Shown here piece by piece: positions 17,912-25,640 of a stretch of DNA of 64,000 bases; position 1 is the stretch's first letter; the number at the start of each line of letters is the position of its first letter. Source of the stretch: Gordonia jacobaea (GTDB lineage: Bacteria > Actinomycetota > Actinomycetes > Mycobacteriales > Mycobacteriaceae); contig NZ_LDTZ01000015.1 in assembly GCF_001186365.1 (NCBI RefSeq), forward strand, positions 62,001 through 126,000, given 5' to 3'. Under the pieces are notes generated by a model. It was not told where the DNA came from. It searched no databases and was given only the letters and a program-made list of their open reading frames with translations. The translations under genes were made by a program, and so were the position numbers.

Positions 17912-18799
17912 ATGACAACCCTCGCGTTCATCGGACTCGGCGTGATGGGCAGTCCGATGTCCGTCAACGCGGTTCGCGCAGGACACCGCGTCGTCGGCTA
18001 CAACCGCACACCGTCCAAAGCCGCGGCACTCGTCGAGGCCGGTGGAACCGCAGTGCACTCCGTCCCCAAGGCGGTCGCCGATGCCGACATCGTCGCCACG
18101 GTGCTCCCCGACTCCCCCGATGTCGAGCAGACGATGAATGGACCAGATGGAGTGTTCGCGCACGCCAAGCCGGGCACCGTCATCGTCGACTTCTCGACCG
18201 TCAGACCCGACGTCGCGGTCCGGTTGGCCGACCAGGCGGCTGAGCGCGGCCATTTGTTTCTCGACGCTCCGGTGTCGGGCGGCGAGGAGGGCGCAGTCAA
18301 TGCGACCCTGTCGATCATGGTCGGCGGCTCAGACCAGGCGGTCGAGGCAGCGGCGCCCCTCCTGCATGCTGTCGGTTCGACCGTCGTACACGTGGGACCA
18401 AGCGGCAGTGGACAATTGGTCAAAGCGGCCAATCAATTGATCGTGGCCGCCAATATCGCCGCACTCGCCGAGGCACTCGTCTACCTCGAGGCCAGCGGGG
18501 TGCAGACCACCGCAGCGGTCGAAGTCCTCGGCGGAGGACTCGCGGGATCGACAGTGCTCGACCACAAGGCACGTCGGATGATCGATCGAGACTTCGCACC
18601 GGGAGCGCGAATCGACCTGCACCACAAGGACCTCGGGATCGTCACCGCCTCGGCACGCGAGGCAGGATTGGCTCTCCCGATCGGCTCCCTCGTCGCGACA
18701 CTCATGGCGTCGGCGCGGGCCAACGGCGACGGCGGCCTCGATCACGCGGCACTGTTTCGGACGGTCGAGCGGCTGTCCGGCAGGCTCGACTCGATGTGA
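17912..18799 (+). CDS. glxR: 2-hydroxy-3-oxopropionate (tartronate semialdehyde) reductase
   Basis: 295 residues from the ATG at 17912, with GGAGGAG nine bases ahead. It belongs to the beta-hydroxyacid dehydrogenase family: nucleotide-binding GLGVMGSPM (residues 8-16), substrate-site DAPVSGGEEGA near 118, the catalytic Lys in GSGQLVKAANQL near 170, and a C-terminal DLHHKDLGI. It reduces tartronate semialdehyde to glycerate with NAD(P)H and follows the isomerase gene by 43 bases. No glyoxylate carboligase gene is in the window, so the feeder of the pathway must be elsewhere. A 3-hydroxyisobutyrate dehydrogenase role is the main alternative. Confidence 0.82.
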   Translation: MTTLAFIGLGVMGSPMSVNAVRAGHRVVGYNRTPSKAAALVEAGGTAVHSVPKAVADADIVATVLPDSPDVEQTMNGPDGVFAHAKPGTVIVDFSTVRPDVAVRLADQAAERGHLFLDAPVSGGEEGAVNATLSIMVGGSDQAVEAAAPLLHAVGSTVVHVGPSGSGQLVKAANQLIVAANIAALAEALVYLEASGVQTTAAVEVLGGGLAGSTVLDHKARRMIDRDFAPGARIDLHHKDLGIVTASAREAGLALPIGSLVATLMASARANGDGGLDHAALFRTVERLSGRLDSM

Positions 18800-18813
18800 T
18801 GTCCCAGCCCGGC

Positions 18814-19434
18814 CTACTGCAGGGTTCCGCGTGCGAGTCCGAGCTCGTTCTCCATCGCGCGCCGAACCAGACGCCCTCTGTCGGGAGCACCCGCGTAGTG
18901 CACCAGCGCGTGCGAGTTGACGCCGTCGATCATCCCGAGGAACTGCCACGCGACGTCGGCCGCGTCGTCGGTGACGAACTCGCCCGCGTCGACACCCTCG
19001 CTGATGAGCTCGGACACCAGTGACTGCCAACGGCCCATGACGTCCCGAACTGCGGCAGCGAGAGGGTGATTCACCCTGCCAAGACTGAAGGCGTCGGCCC
19101 ATACGATCGTGACATCGTCGCGGCCCGGCTCCGTCAGCGTCGCGATCAAGGTCCGCAGCTTCGACGTTGAGTTCGGTTCGGTGGCAATGAGTTCGGTGAT
19201 GTCGTCGACCTCCGCGCTGGTGATCGCCGAGAACGTGGACGCGACGAGCTCGTCCATACTCGGCTCGTAGTGTGCGACGAGCGCGGGCGCCACACCTGCC
19301 CGTGCGCCGACAGACCTCAGGGTCAGCCCTGGAAGCCCATCGGCACGAGCGACCTGACATGCGGCGGTGCGGATCTCATCCGCCCGTTCCTCGGGCGACT
19401 TGCGGGGTGCGCGCGTCCGGCTCTTCGAGACCAT
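18814..19434 (-). CDS. TetR-family repressor of the agmatine locus
   Basis: About 206 residues from the ATG at 19434; upstream GTG codons are possible. The N-terminal helix-turn-helix ADEIRTAACQVARADGLPG followed by LTLRSVGARAGVAPALVAHY is the TetR DNA-binding domain, and a C-terminal ligand domain follows. It is divergent from the agmatine deiminase gene, and two perfect inverted repeats of the same design lie between them. It probably represses both its own gene and the aguA-amidase pair, responding to agmatine or a related amine. The repeat sequence resembles BetI/TetR operators. Ligand inferred. Confidence 0.82.
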   Translation of the reverse strand: MVSKSRTRAPRKSPEERADEIRTAACQVARADGLPGLTLRSVGARAGVAPALVAHYEPSMDELVASTFSAITSAEVDDITELIATEPNSTSKLRTLIATLTEPGRDDVTIVWADAFSLGRVNHPLAAAVRDVMGRWQSLVSELISEGVDAGEFVTDDAADVAWQFLGMIDGVNSHALVHYAGAPDRGRLVRRAMENELGLARGTLQ

Positions 19435-19476
19435 CACCCAGCGATCATCGTGCCTGGCCACCACCTAGTCAACCGC

Positions 19477-19496
19477 TATTGATCACAGAATCAATA
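19477..19496. promoter_or_regulatory. TetR operator O1
   Basis: Perfect inverted repeat TATTGAT-N6-ATCAATA, 43 bases upstream of the TetR start. It shares half-site and spacing with O2 and is likely the autoregulatory site. Confidence 0.7.
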
Positions 19497-19544
19497 ATTC
19501 GTTCGTTCCACTTGACGGCCCGACCCGCACCCCTTACCGTTCTA

Positions 19545-19568
19545 GTTATTGATTGCTCGATCAATAAC
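19545..19568. promoter_or_regulatory. TetR operator O2
   Basis: Perfect inverted repeat GTTATTGAT-N6-ATCAATAAC. It ends 14 bases before the agmatine deiminase start codon, so a bound repressor would block transcription or clearance. The core and 6-bp spacer match O1, which lies 49 bases upstream (about 68 bp centre to centre). Confidence 0.75.
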
Positions 19569-19582
19569 GAAAGGCTCCGAAT

Positions 19583-20617
19583 ATGTCCTGGACAATGCCC
19601 GCCGAGACCGCCCCCCACGAGCGTGTGTGGATGGCGTTTCCACGGACCAACACCACCCTCGCCGAAAGCGCGGCCGACGCCGAGACCGCGTACGCCGCGT
19701 GGAGCGAGGTTGCCAATACGGTCGCGCAGTTCGAGCAGGTCGTCATGGTCGTCGACCCGACAGAGACGACACGTGCGCGTGCCATGCTCTCGGAGGAGAT
19801 CGAGATCGTCGAAGCGCCGCTCGACGACGCGTGGATGCGCGACATCGGGCCGACCTTCGTCATCGACGACGCAGGCCAACTCGGCGCTGTCACATGGACG
19901 TTCAACGGTTGGGGCGCACAGGAGTGGGCCGAGTGGACCAACGATCGTCAGATCGGGCGCGTGGTCGCAGGCCGGGCAGGTGTCCCAGTTGTCAGCTCGA
20001 TGCTCGTCCAGGAGGGCGGCGCCATCCACGTCGACGGCGAGGGCACCGTTCTCGTCACCGAGACGGTCCAACTCGACCCCTATCGAAACCCCTACGCCAC
20101 GCGCGAGACGATCGAAGCCGAGCTCGAACGCACGATCGGCGCAAGGAAGGTCATCTGGCTCCCCCGCGGCCTGACCCGCGACTACGAGCGGTTCGGCACG
20201 CGCGGTCATGTCGACATGGTCGCGACCATTCCCTCCCCCGGGACGCTGCTGCTGCACCACCAGCCGAATCCCGACCATCCCGACCACGCAGTCACCAAAG
20301 GCTTGCGCGAGTTCTTCGAAGGCACCACCGACGCAGCCGGACGATCGTGGAACATCGTCGATCTGCCCGCTCCCAACACGATTCGGGACTCCGAGGGCTT
20401 CGTCGACTACAGCTACATCAACCACCTCGTCGTCAATGGTGGTGTCGTCGCCTGTGGTTACGGTGAACCGGAGGCCGACGCGCGCGCGGCCGAGATCCTG
20501 GCGTCGGTCTACCCCGGCCGGCGCGTGGTGACCATCGACGCACGCGAGATCCTGGCACGCGGCGGTGGAATCCACTGCATCACACAGCAACAACCAGCCG
20601 TCGGCGCCACGTCATGA
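19583..20617 (+). CDS. aguA: Agmatine deiminase (PAD-porph family)
   Basis: 344 residues. It hydrolyses agmatine to N-carbamoylputrescine and ammonia. The N-terminal PAETAPHERVWMAFP, the WMRDIGP motif (84-90), a GHVDM histidine near 210 and the C-terminal GGGIHCIT with the nucleophilic Cys are all as in agmatine deiminases and peptidylarginine deiminase-like enzymes. The gene is under the divergent TetR regulator, and its stop overlaps the next start by four bases. The downstream amidase probably acts on the product. Length and active site are intact. Confidence 0.92.
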   Translation: MSWTMPAETAPHERVWMAFPRTNTTLAESAADAETAYAAWSEVANTVAQFEQVVMVVDPTETTRARAMLSEEIEIVEAPLDDAWMRDIGPTFVIDDAGQLGAVTWTFNGWGAQEWAEWTNDRQIGRVVAGRAGVPVVSSMLVQEGGAIHVDGEGTVLVTETVQLDPYRNPYATRETIEAELERTIGARKVIWLPRGLTRDYERFGTRGHVDMVATIPSPGTLLLHHQPNPDHPDHAVTKGLREFFEGTTDAAGRSWNIVDLPAPNTIRDSEGFVDYSYINHLVVNGGVVACGYGEPEADARAAEILASVYPGRRVVTIDAREILARGGGIHCITQQQPAVGATS

Positions 20618-22635
20618 CGTCCCCGACACAAACCCCACCACTGGTGGAGGCATCGATAGCCGAACTGAGTGCCGCGCTGGAATCAGGCGCGGTCACCAGC
20701 GTCGAACTCGTCTGTGGGTACCTGAACCGCATTGGCCGATACGATAGACACAGGTTGACGCTCAACGCGATTCCCGTTCTCAACCCGACGATGTTCGACG
20801 AAGCGCGCGCATCGGACGAACGTCGTGCCCGTGGCGAGGCGTACGGTCCGTTCGACGGCATCCCGTACACCGCGAAGGACAGCTACCGGGTGCAGGGCCT
20901 CACCGTGGCGTCGGGTTCGCCTGCGTTCGCGCATCTCGTCGCGGGCTCAGACGCGTTCGCCGTCGAACGTCTGCGGGCTGCCGGCGCAATCTGCCTCGGC
21001 CTCACCAACATGCCTCCGATGGCCAATGGCGGTATGCAGCGGGGCGTGTACGGACGGGCCGAGAGTCCTTACAACAGCGACTATCTCGCGGCCGCGTACC
21101 TGTCCGGCTCGTCGAACGGTTCTGGCGTGTCGACAGCTGCGAGCCTTGCGGCGTTCGGCCTCGGCGAAGAGACATGGTCGAGTGGCCGCTCCCCCGCGTC
21201 GAACAACGCGCTCGTCGCGTACACGCCGTCGCGCGGCGTGATCTCGGTGCGTGGCAACTGGCCGTTGACGCCGACAATGGATGTCGTTGTGCCACAAACT
21301 CGTACGGTCGACGACATGCTCGCCCTGCTCGATGTGCTCGTCACGGATGACAACGACACACGAGGAGACTTCTGGCGCACGCAGCCATGGGTGGAATTGC
21401 CCGCGGCATCGTCGGTGCGGCCAGAGTCGTACCTGGACCTCCGCGATGACAATGCCCTGCGGGGCAAGCGTTTCGGCATACCCCGCATCATCCTGGGCGA
21501 CGACCCCGACGCGGGCTGGCCGATCACACCACGACCCTCGGTCATCGAGCTGTGGAACCGCGCACGAGCAGACCTGGAGGCAGCGGGCGCCGAGATAATC
21601 GACGTCGACTTCCCCGCCCTGACCAACTACGAACTCGACCGACCCGACGCCCGCGACGGCTATGCCCGCGGAATCCTCCCGGAAGGATTCTTCGACGCGG
21701 AGATGTGGGACCTCACCGTCTGGTCGTGGAACGATTTCTTGGAGGCCAACGGCGACCCCGCACTGAACCGCCTCGCCGACGTCGACGGGCCGTTGATCTT
21801 CCCACTGCCCGACGGCGCGATTCCCGATGAACTGCACGGGTATTACGCGCGGTACAACCTGGACATCAGCGAGTACCCCGAGCGCGCCGCACGCGGAATC
21901 CCAACGCTCGATGAGATTCCCGATCTGGCCGAGGGCATCCGCGGGCTCGAGGAGATGCGCCGCGTCGACCTCGAGGAGTGGCTCGACGAACTCGGCCTCG
22001 ACGCACTGGTGTTTCCCTCTGCGCTCGACGTCGGACCCGCGGACGCCGACACCAATCCGGAATCACACGAACGTGCCATGGCAAACGGGGTGTGGGTGTC
22101 GACCGGCAACACCATGATCCGTCACTACGGCATTCCGACTGTCAACGTCACGATGGGCACGATGAGTGACATCGGAATGCCCGTGAACCTGACATTCGCC
22201 GGACGCGCCTACGACGACAACGCCCTACTCGCCTACGGCTGGGCCTACGAGCACGCGTCTCGACGCCGCACCGCCCCTACCTCGACGCCGGAGCTCCCTT
22301 CACTGATGCGCCCCCTGATGCGCCCGGGCGCCGAGGCCGGCGGCGACGTCCCAGCGCTAGAACTGACAGCATCCGCTCGACGCGATGCGCAGTTTGCGGT
22401 CATCGAGATCTCGGGGTCATCCGACGCCGACCTGCTACAGGTGTTCGTCGACGGAGATGCTGTTCCGATCGACCGCGAGGGATCGAGCTTCACAGCATCG
22501 GTCGAGATTCCCGCAGCCGAGCTCAAGCGACAACACTCCGCGTGGCGCATCCCGTACGGCGCACTCGTGACAGCAATCGCGACGTCATCGAACGGCGCAG
22601 CCAACGCCGAATATGTGATCGTGGACGGCATCTGA
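20614..22635 (+). CDS. Amidase-signature family hydrolase coupled to agmatine deiminase
   Basis: 673 residues, with ATG overlapping the aguA stop. Residues about 10-560 are an amidase-signature (AS) domain. The catalytic Lys is in PYTAKDS (K88), a Ser lies in SGSSNGSG (about 167), and the nucleophilic Ser is probably Ser190 in WSSGRSP. The last 110 residues form an extra beta-rich domain not normal for short amidases. The usual second enzyme of this pathway is AguB, a nitrilase-type N-carbamoylputrescine amidase; here an unrelated AS enzyme occupies that place. It may cleave N-carbamoylputrescine or a related amide. Family sure, substrate inferred. Confidence 0.78.
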   Translation: MTSPTQTPPLVEASIAELSAALESGAVTSVELVCGYLNRIGRYDRHRLTLNAIPVLNPTMFDEARASDERRARGEAYGPFDGIPYTAKDSYRVQGLTVASGSPAFAHLVAGSDAFAVERLRAAGAICLGLTNMPPMANGGMQRGVYGRAESPYNSDYLAAAYLSGSSNGSGVSTAASLAAFGLGEETWSSGRSPASNNALVAYTPSRGVISVRGNWPLTPTMDVVVPQTRTVDDMLALLDVLVTDDNDTRGDFWRTQPWVELPAASSVRPESYLDLRDDNALRGKRFGIPRIILGDDPDAGWPITPRPSVIELWNRARADLEAAGAEIIDVDFPALTNYELDRPDARDGYARGILPEGFFDAEMWDLTVWSWNDFLEANGDPALNRLADVDGPLIFPLPDGAIPDELHGYYARYNLDISEYPERAARGIPTLDEIPDLAEGIRGLEEMRRVDLEEWLDELGLDALVFPSALDVGPADADTNPESHERAMANGVWVSTGNTMIRHYGIPTVNVTMGTMSDIGMPVNLTFAGRAYDDNALLAYGWAYEHASRRRTAPTSTPELPSLMRPLMRPGAEAGGDVPALELTASARRDAQFAVIEISGSSDADLLQVFVDGDAVPIDREGSSFTASVEIPAAELKRQHSAWRIPYGALVTAIATSSNGAANAEYVIVDGI

Positions 22636-22678
22636 CCACGCTCCCTCTACTGGGACCTGCCCCGAGCGACCACGTCTG

Positions 22679-22705
22679 CCCCGCCACCGATGCGTGGTGG
22701 CGGGG
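22679..22705. terminator. Bidirectional hairpin between amidase and DUF222 genes
   Basis: A perfect 10-bp stem CCCCGCCACC/GGTGGCGGGG with a 7-nt loop between two convergent genes. The same stem recurs after the second DUF222 copy, so it belongs to the repeated unit. Confidence 0.75.
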
Positions 22706-22761
22706 TGTAGACGGGTTGCGGCACAACCAGATTCGACGGTTCGCCCGGGATGGCGCGGTGG

Positions 22762-24651
22762 TCAGGCGGCGTCGGCCAGCGGTGGGCCGAGGCTGTCTGG
22801 CGGGTCGACGCCGTGGGGTGCGATGAGGCCGCCTGGTGGAGCTGGGCCCGTTGGCGCGTCCGGGTCTGTGGGTGGCTCGGGGTCGGGTGGATCAGCGAGG
22901 TTCCATCGGATGTCGACCCGCGAGCTGAGACGAACGGTGTCGCCGGAGGGCATTGCGCCCACCAACGCGAGCTCGACCCGCCCGCGGGGCGGGTCCGGCA
23001 TCGATGTCGGCGACACCATCCAGGCGCCGACTGCGTCCGCGACGATCTCGGCGTCCGCTGTACCGGAGGCTCGCGCGACGATCCCGGTATCGGCTGTGTC
23101 CGAGGCGATCCCGGTCCCGGTACCGGCCGCGCGTGCAGCCGCTGCTGCTTCGTTGTTGGTGTGTTCGGCGGCAAGGTAGTCGCGGAAATCAGCTTTAACG
23201 TCCGCGATGCGGTTGATGCGTTCCGGATTCTCCGGCATACCGGGCTTGGCGTTGAGCCGCCACGCAACCCGCCCGGTGTCGGGGCCGTCGGTGATCATGC
23301 GGGTGGTGAACTGGCCAGGTTTCGGGCCGACTCTCCGGTTGTGCACATCGCATGCCGGGACGAGTTGGTCGATATCGGTCAAGCCGCCGTCGGCCCAGTC
23401 TTTCGCGGCGTGATGCATCTGCACCCTGCTCGCGGGCTGATTACAGCCCGGGGCCGAACACATCTTCCCGCCGGGTGAGGCGAACGAGGCCAACCGTTGC
23501 CCCAGCGACGCGATCCGCTTCGACCGACCGAAATACAGGGGCACGCTGGTGTGCTCACCGAACACCGCCAAATACTGGCTCGCCCCGGCCGAGGCGGCCA
23601 TCTCGATCACATCACCGATCGGGAGCAGTGTTCCGGACGTGGTTTGCGCGATCCCCGCCTGCGCTTCCAACTCGTGCAGGCTGGTGGTGACGATGACCTG
23701 GATCGGTAACCCCCGGTGGGTGTTGCCCAACATCCCTGATTCAAGTACTTGCTGCAGGAGTGCGGAGAAGGCGTCGTGGTTGCGTTGCGCTGGTGAGCGT
23801 TCATCACGCAGCGCGGCCGCCGCGACCTGTTCAGCATTCGCGGTCGTGATCGGCCCGACCGGCGACTCCGGGTCGTCCGGATTGTTCATGCCCGGTTTGG
23901 CCCACGCGTCCAACACCGTGTCCAGCCGTGCGCGGGCGATCGGATCGAGGTCGGCGGTCAATCGCGACATCAACTGCGCGTTCTGCCGGTTCACCCACAG
24001 GCGACGTCGACGTTTGCGATCTTTCGAGGTGGTCAGCGTGCCATCCGGATCCAGGTGCGCCAACAATCGTGACCCGAGGTTGGTGATTTCGGCGGGCGTG
24101 AATTGGACCGCATACCCGGCCATCTGTGCTTCGGCGGCAGCTTTGGTCTCGGCCGACACTTCACCGGGGATCTCCTCCAGCACCTCCAACACCGCACGGA
24201 CATGTGCGCCCGCGACACGACCCTCGACGACATAGCCGGCCAGGGTGGGACACGACGGCGGTAGTCGGTTACCGCAGATCGTGGTGAACGAGCCGGTCGC
24301 CGCGATCACCCGATGCCGGGCCGCGGGGTCACCGATGTGCAGGCCGTGGCCCATGAAGTTCCGGATGTCGCGGAAACCCAGGGCGCGGGGTAGGTCGCGG
24401 TCGGAGGCTTCCACAATCAAACGATCCGTCACCGCACCCGCAGTGCGCAGTGCTAGGCGTTCCGCTTCGACGGTGGCTTCGACCAGCGCCGCATCCGACA
24501 CCAACGACACATCGACGGCAGCCAACTCGTCCAGCACCGCGGCAAGGCGTGACAGCTTCTCCGCCACGACAGCATCCGCCGAACCCACCGCAGCAGTAGC
24601 CAAAGCCGAAGGCGCACCACCGGCCCCAACGTCATTGCTGTTGCTGTTCAC
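22762..24651 (-). CDS. DUF222/HNH endonuclease-domain protein (13E12 repeat family), copy A
   Basis: 629 residues from the GTG at 24651, the start shared with copy B. The N-terminal half is the DUF222 domain (from [19 protein letters not shown]). The C-terminal half carries an HNH nuclease motif: [11 protein letters not shown], then the catalytic HH in [14 protein letters not shown], then [10 protein letters not shown] Pro-rich, low-complexity tail ends the protein. Members are abundant in mycobacteria and relatives, where some are LexA-regulated; this copy has a LexA-like box upstream. Cellular role unknown; DNA repair or genome mobility is guessed for the family. Copy B at 58643 is nearly identical to residue 500, then the tails diverge. 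Confidence 0.88.
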   Translation of the reverse strand: MNSNSNDVGAGGAPSALATAAVGSADAVVAEKLSRLAAVLDELAAVDVSLVSDAALVEATVEAERLALRTAGAVTDRLIVEASDRDLPRALGFRDIRNFMGHGLHIGDPAARHRVIAATGSFTTICGNRLPPSCPTLAGYVVEGRVAGAHVRAVLEVLEEIPGEVSAETKAAAEAQMAGYAVQFTPAEITNLGSRLLAHLDPDGTLTTSKDRKRRRRLWVNRQNAQLMSRLTADLDPIARARLDTVLDAWAKPGMNNPDDPESPVGPITTANAEQVAAAALRDERSPAQRNHDAFSALLQQVLESGMLGNTHRGLPIQVIVTTSLHELEAQAGIAQTTSGTLLPIGDVIEMAASAGASQYLAVFGEHTSVPLYFGRSKRIASLGQRLASFASPGGKMCSAPGCNQPASRVQMHHAAKDWADGGLTDIDQLVPACDVHNRRVGPKPGQFTTRMITDGPDTGRVAWRLNAKPGMPENPERINRIADVKADFRDYLAAEHTNNEAAAAARAAGTGTGIASDTADTGIVARASGTADAEIVADAVGAWMVSPTSMPDPPRGRVELALVGAMPSGDTVRLSSRVDIRWNLADPPDPEPPTDPDAPTGPAPPGGLIAPHGVDPPDSLGPPLADAA

Positions 24652-24678
24652 GTGCCGCCACCCCCGCCCCACGTCATG

Positions 24679-24694
24679 TCGAATATGTGTTCTA
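24679..24694 (-). promoter_or_regulatory. LexA (SOS) box upstream of DUF222 copy A
   Basis: On the minus strand the 16-mer reads TAGAACACATATTCGA, matching the mycobacterial SOS consensus TCGAAC-N4-GTTCGA at 10 of 12 fixed positions. The central ACAT is the favoured spacer. It lies 28 bases before the start codon and is identical in copy B. LexA control of 13E12-family genes is established in M. tuberculosis; here it is inferred. Confidence 0.65.
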
Positions 24695-24753
24695 CATTAC
24701 CCGACAATACCGACAGCGTCGAGGAAAACTCGAAAGAGCTTTCGATCGCAGAT

Positions 24754-25215
24754 TCAGGCGCTCAACAGATCGCGGGTGATCTGAAGCTGGCCCAGGTGCT
24801 GGGCCAAGTCGTGTACGACATGCAGCACCACCCACTGAGGCGTGACGGTGTTGAGGTCGACCTTCGCGCGTGTTCCGCGTGCATCGCGGCCCGCAATTCC
24901 GTCGCGCACCATGCGCGTCGACCACACATCCATATCGGCGCGGACCTGCGCGATGCGTATGACGAGATCGTCGCGCGTTCCCGTCGCGTCGAACTCCCGC
25001 GACCGATCACGGGGCAGATCCATTCCGCACCCGAATGTTCCCAGCCACCAGCGGGCCATCTCGATGCAGTGGTGGACGATCGCATATGGCGCGTTGGAAC
25101 CTGCGACCGGCAAGCTTCTGTTGAGGTCTGCATCGGCCACGCCGTCGAGCGCAGTCAGAACGCCGTCCCAGCATCGATCAGCGGTGTCACGAGCGGCCTC
25201 AAACCAGAGATCCAT
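24754..25215 (-). CDS. DinB/DUF664-like four-helix-bundle protein
   Basis: 153 residues from the ATG at 25215. The all-helical pattern and histidine placement (VHHCIEMARWW near 48, VHDLAQHLGQLQITRD near 134) match the DinB/mycothiol-dependent maleylpyruvate isomerase-like superfamily. There three His usually bind a metal and the thiol mycothiol is a common cofactor in actinomycetes. Related proteins act as thiol transferases or isomerases; the reaction here is unknown. It is a single gene on the minus strand, with the repeat-peptide operon starting divergently about 170 bases away. Confidence 0.72.
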   Translation of the reverse strand: MDLWFEAARDTADRCWDGVLTALDGVADADLNRSLPVAGSNAPYAIVHHCIEMARWWLGTFGCGMDLPRDRSREFDATGTRDDLVIRIAQVRADMDVWSTRMVRDGIAGRDARGTRAKVDLNTVTPQWVVLHVVHDLAQHLGQLQITRDLLSA

Positions 25216-25341
25216 CGCTATAGCGTGTCACGTTCGGATCGTCGTGATCTTGCAGGAACCGCCATCTCGGCGCAGTAACGAAGTTCGGGCCTCGTCGACG
25301 AATCCTCGTCAAGAGCGTCACATATCGACATAGTGGAGTGT

Positions 25342-25364
25342 GGAGTCGCCAACCGAGCGACTCC
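25342..25364 (+). other. 5' leader hairpin before the repeat-peptide gene
   Basis: A perfect 8-bp stem GGAGTCGC/GCGACTCC with a 7-nt loop, ending 21 bases before the ATG at 25386 and only a few bases before the GAGGAAAGG ribosome site. It may stabilise the mRNA or tune translation of the peptide. There is no U tract, so it is not obviously a terminator. Confidence 0.5.
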
Positions 25365-25385
25365 CAACGAGGAAAGGGTTTACCC

Positions 25386-25640
25386 ATGGCACTCGACGAC
25401 GACGACATCACCACCTCCAGCCCAGGGGGTGAAGGTCCTGCCGATGGCGGCTCAAATCCCGGCGGACACGACGGCGGCGCAGACGGCACCGCCTCACCCG
25501 GCGAAGGACCAGCCGACGGCGGCTCCAACCCCGGCGGACACGACGGCGGCGCAGACGGCACCGCCTCACCCGGCGAAGGACCAGCCGACGGCGGCTCCAA
25601 CCCCGATGGACACGACGGCGGCGCAGACGGCACCGCCTGA
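25386..25640 (+). CDS. 84-residue Gly/Asp-rich tandem-repeat peptide, candidate substrate of the adjacent oxygenase
   Basis: Starts at the ATG at 25386 after GAGGAAAGG. A short leader (MALDDDDITTS) is followed by three units of 25, 24 and 24 residues. Each reads roughly SPGEGPADGGSNPGGHDGGADGTA; the third differs only in having Asp for one Gly. There are no Cys, Trp, aromatic or basic residues apart from one His per unit, so it cannot fold as a normal globular enzyme. Its stop abuts the GTG of a JmjC oxygenase gene, so expression is coupled. It resembles short acidic repeat proteins of related actinomycetes that databases often call BatC. A role as a modified peptide, with His or Asp hydroxylated, is my inference. 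Confidence 0.75.
   Translation: MALDDDDITTSSPGGEGPADGGSNPGGHDGGADGTASPGEGPADGGSNPGGHDGGADGTASPGEGPADGGSNPDGHDGGADGTA
25419..25637 (+). repeat. Three tandem 72-75-bp repeats in the repeat-peptide gene
   Basis: Units lie at 25419-25493 (75 bp), 25494-25565 (72 bp) and 25566-25637 (72 bp). Units two and three differ at only one codon region (GGC to GAT), and the first differs mainly by one extra Gly codon. The DNA is almost invariant even at third positions, which points to recent duplication or repeated gene conversion. Confidence 0.9.

Larger units (their letters stand above)
22667..24745 (-). repeat. Inverted repeat unit A: DUF222/HNH gene with promoter and terminator
   Basis: This unit includes the promoter with LexA box, the DUF222/HNH gene and the terminator hairpin. 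It is repeated in opposite orientation at 58549-60678. Sampled coding DNA agrees at roughly nine bases in ten, and the upstream 45 bases around the LexA box are almost identical. Ends were placed by eye, within about 10 bases. Confidence 0.75.

Noticed and set aside
22667-24745. DUF222 units as insertion sequences
   Set aside because: No transposase, terminal inverted repeats or target duplications were visible; the repeated units are complete genes with their own promoter and terminator.
25386-25640. CRISPR-like regular repeats
   Set aside because: The 72-bp units are contiguous, in frame and coding, with no unique spacers and no cas genes nearby.
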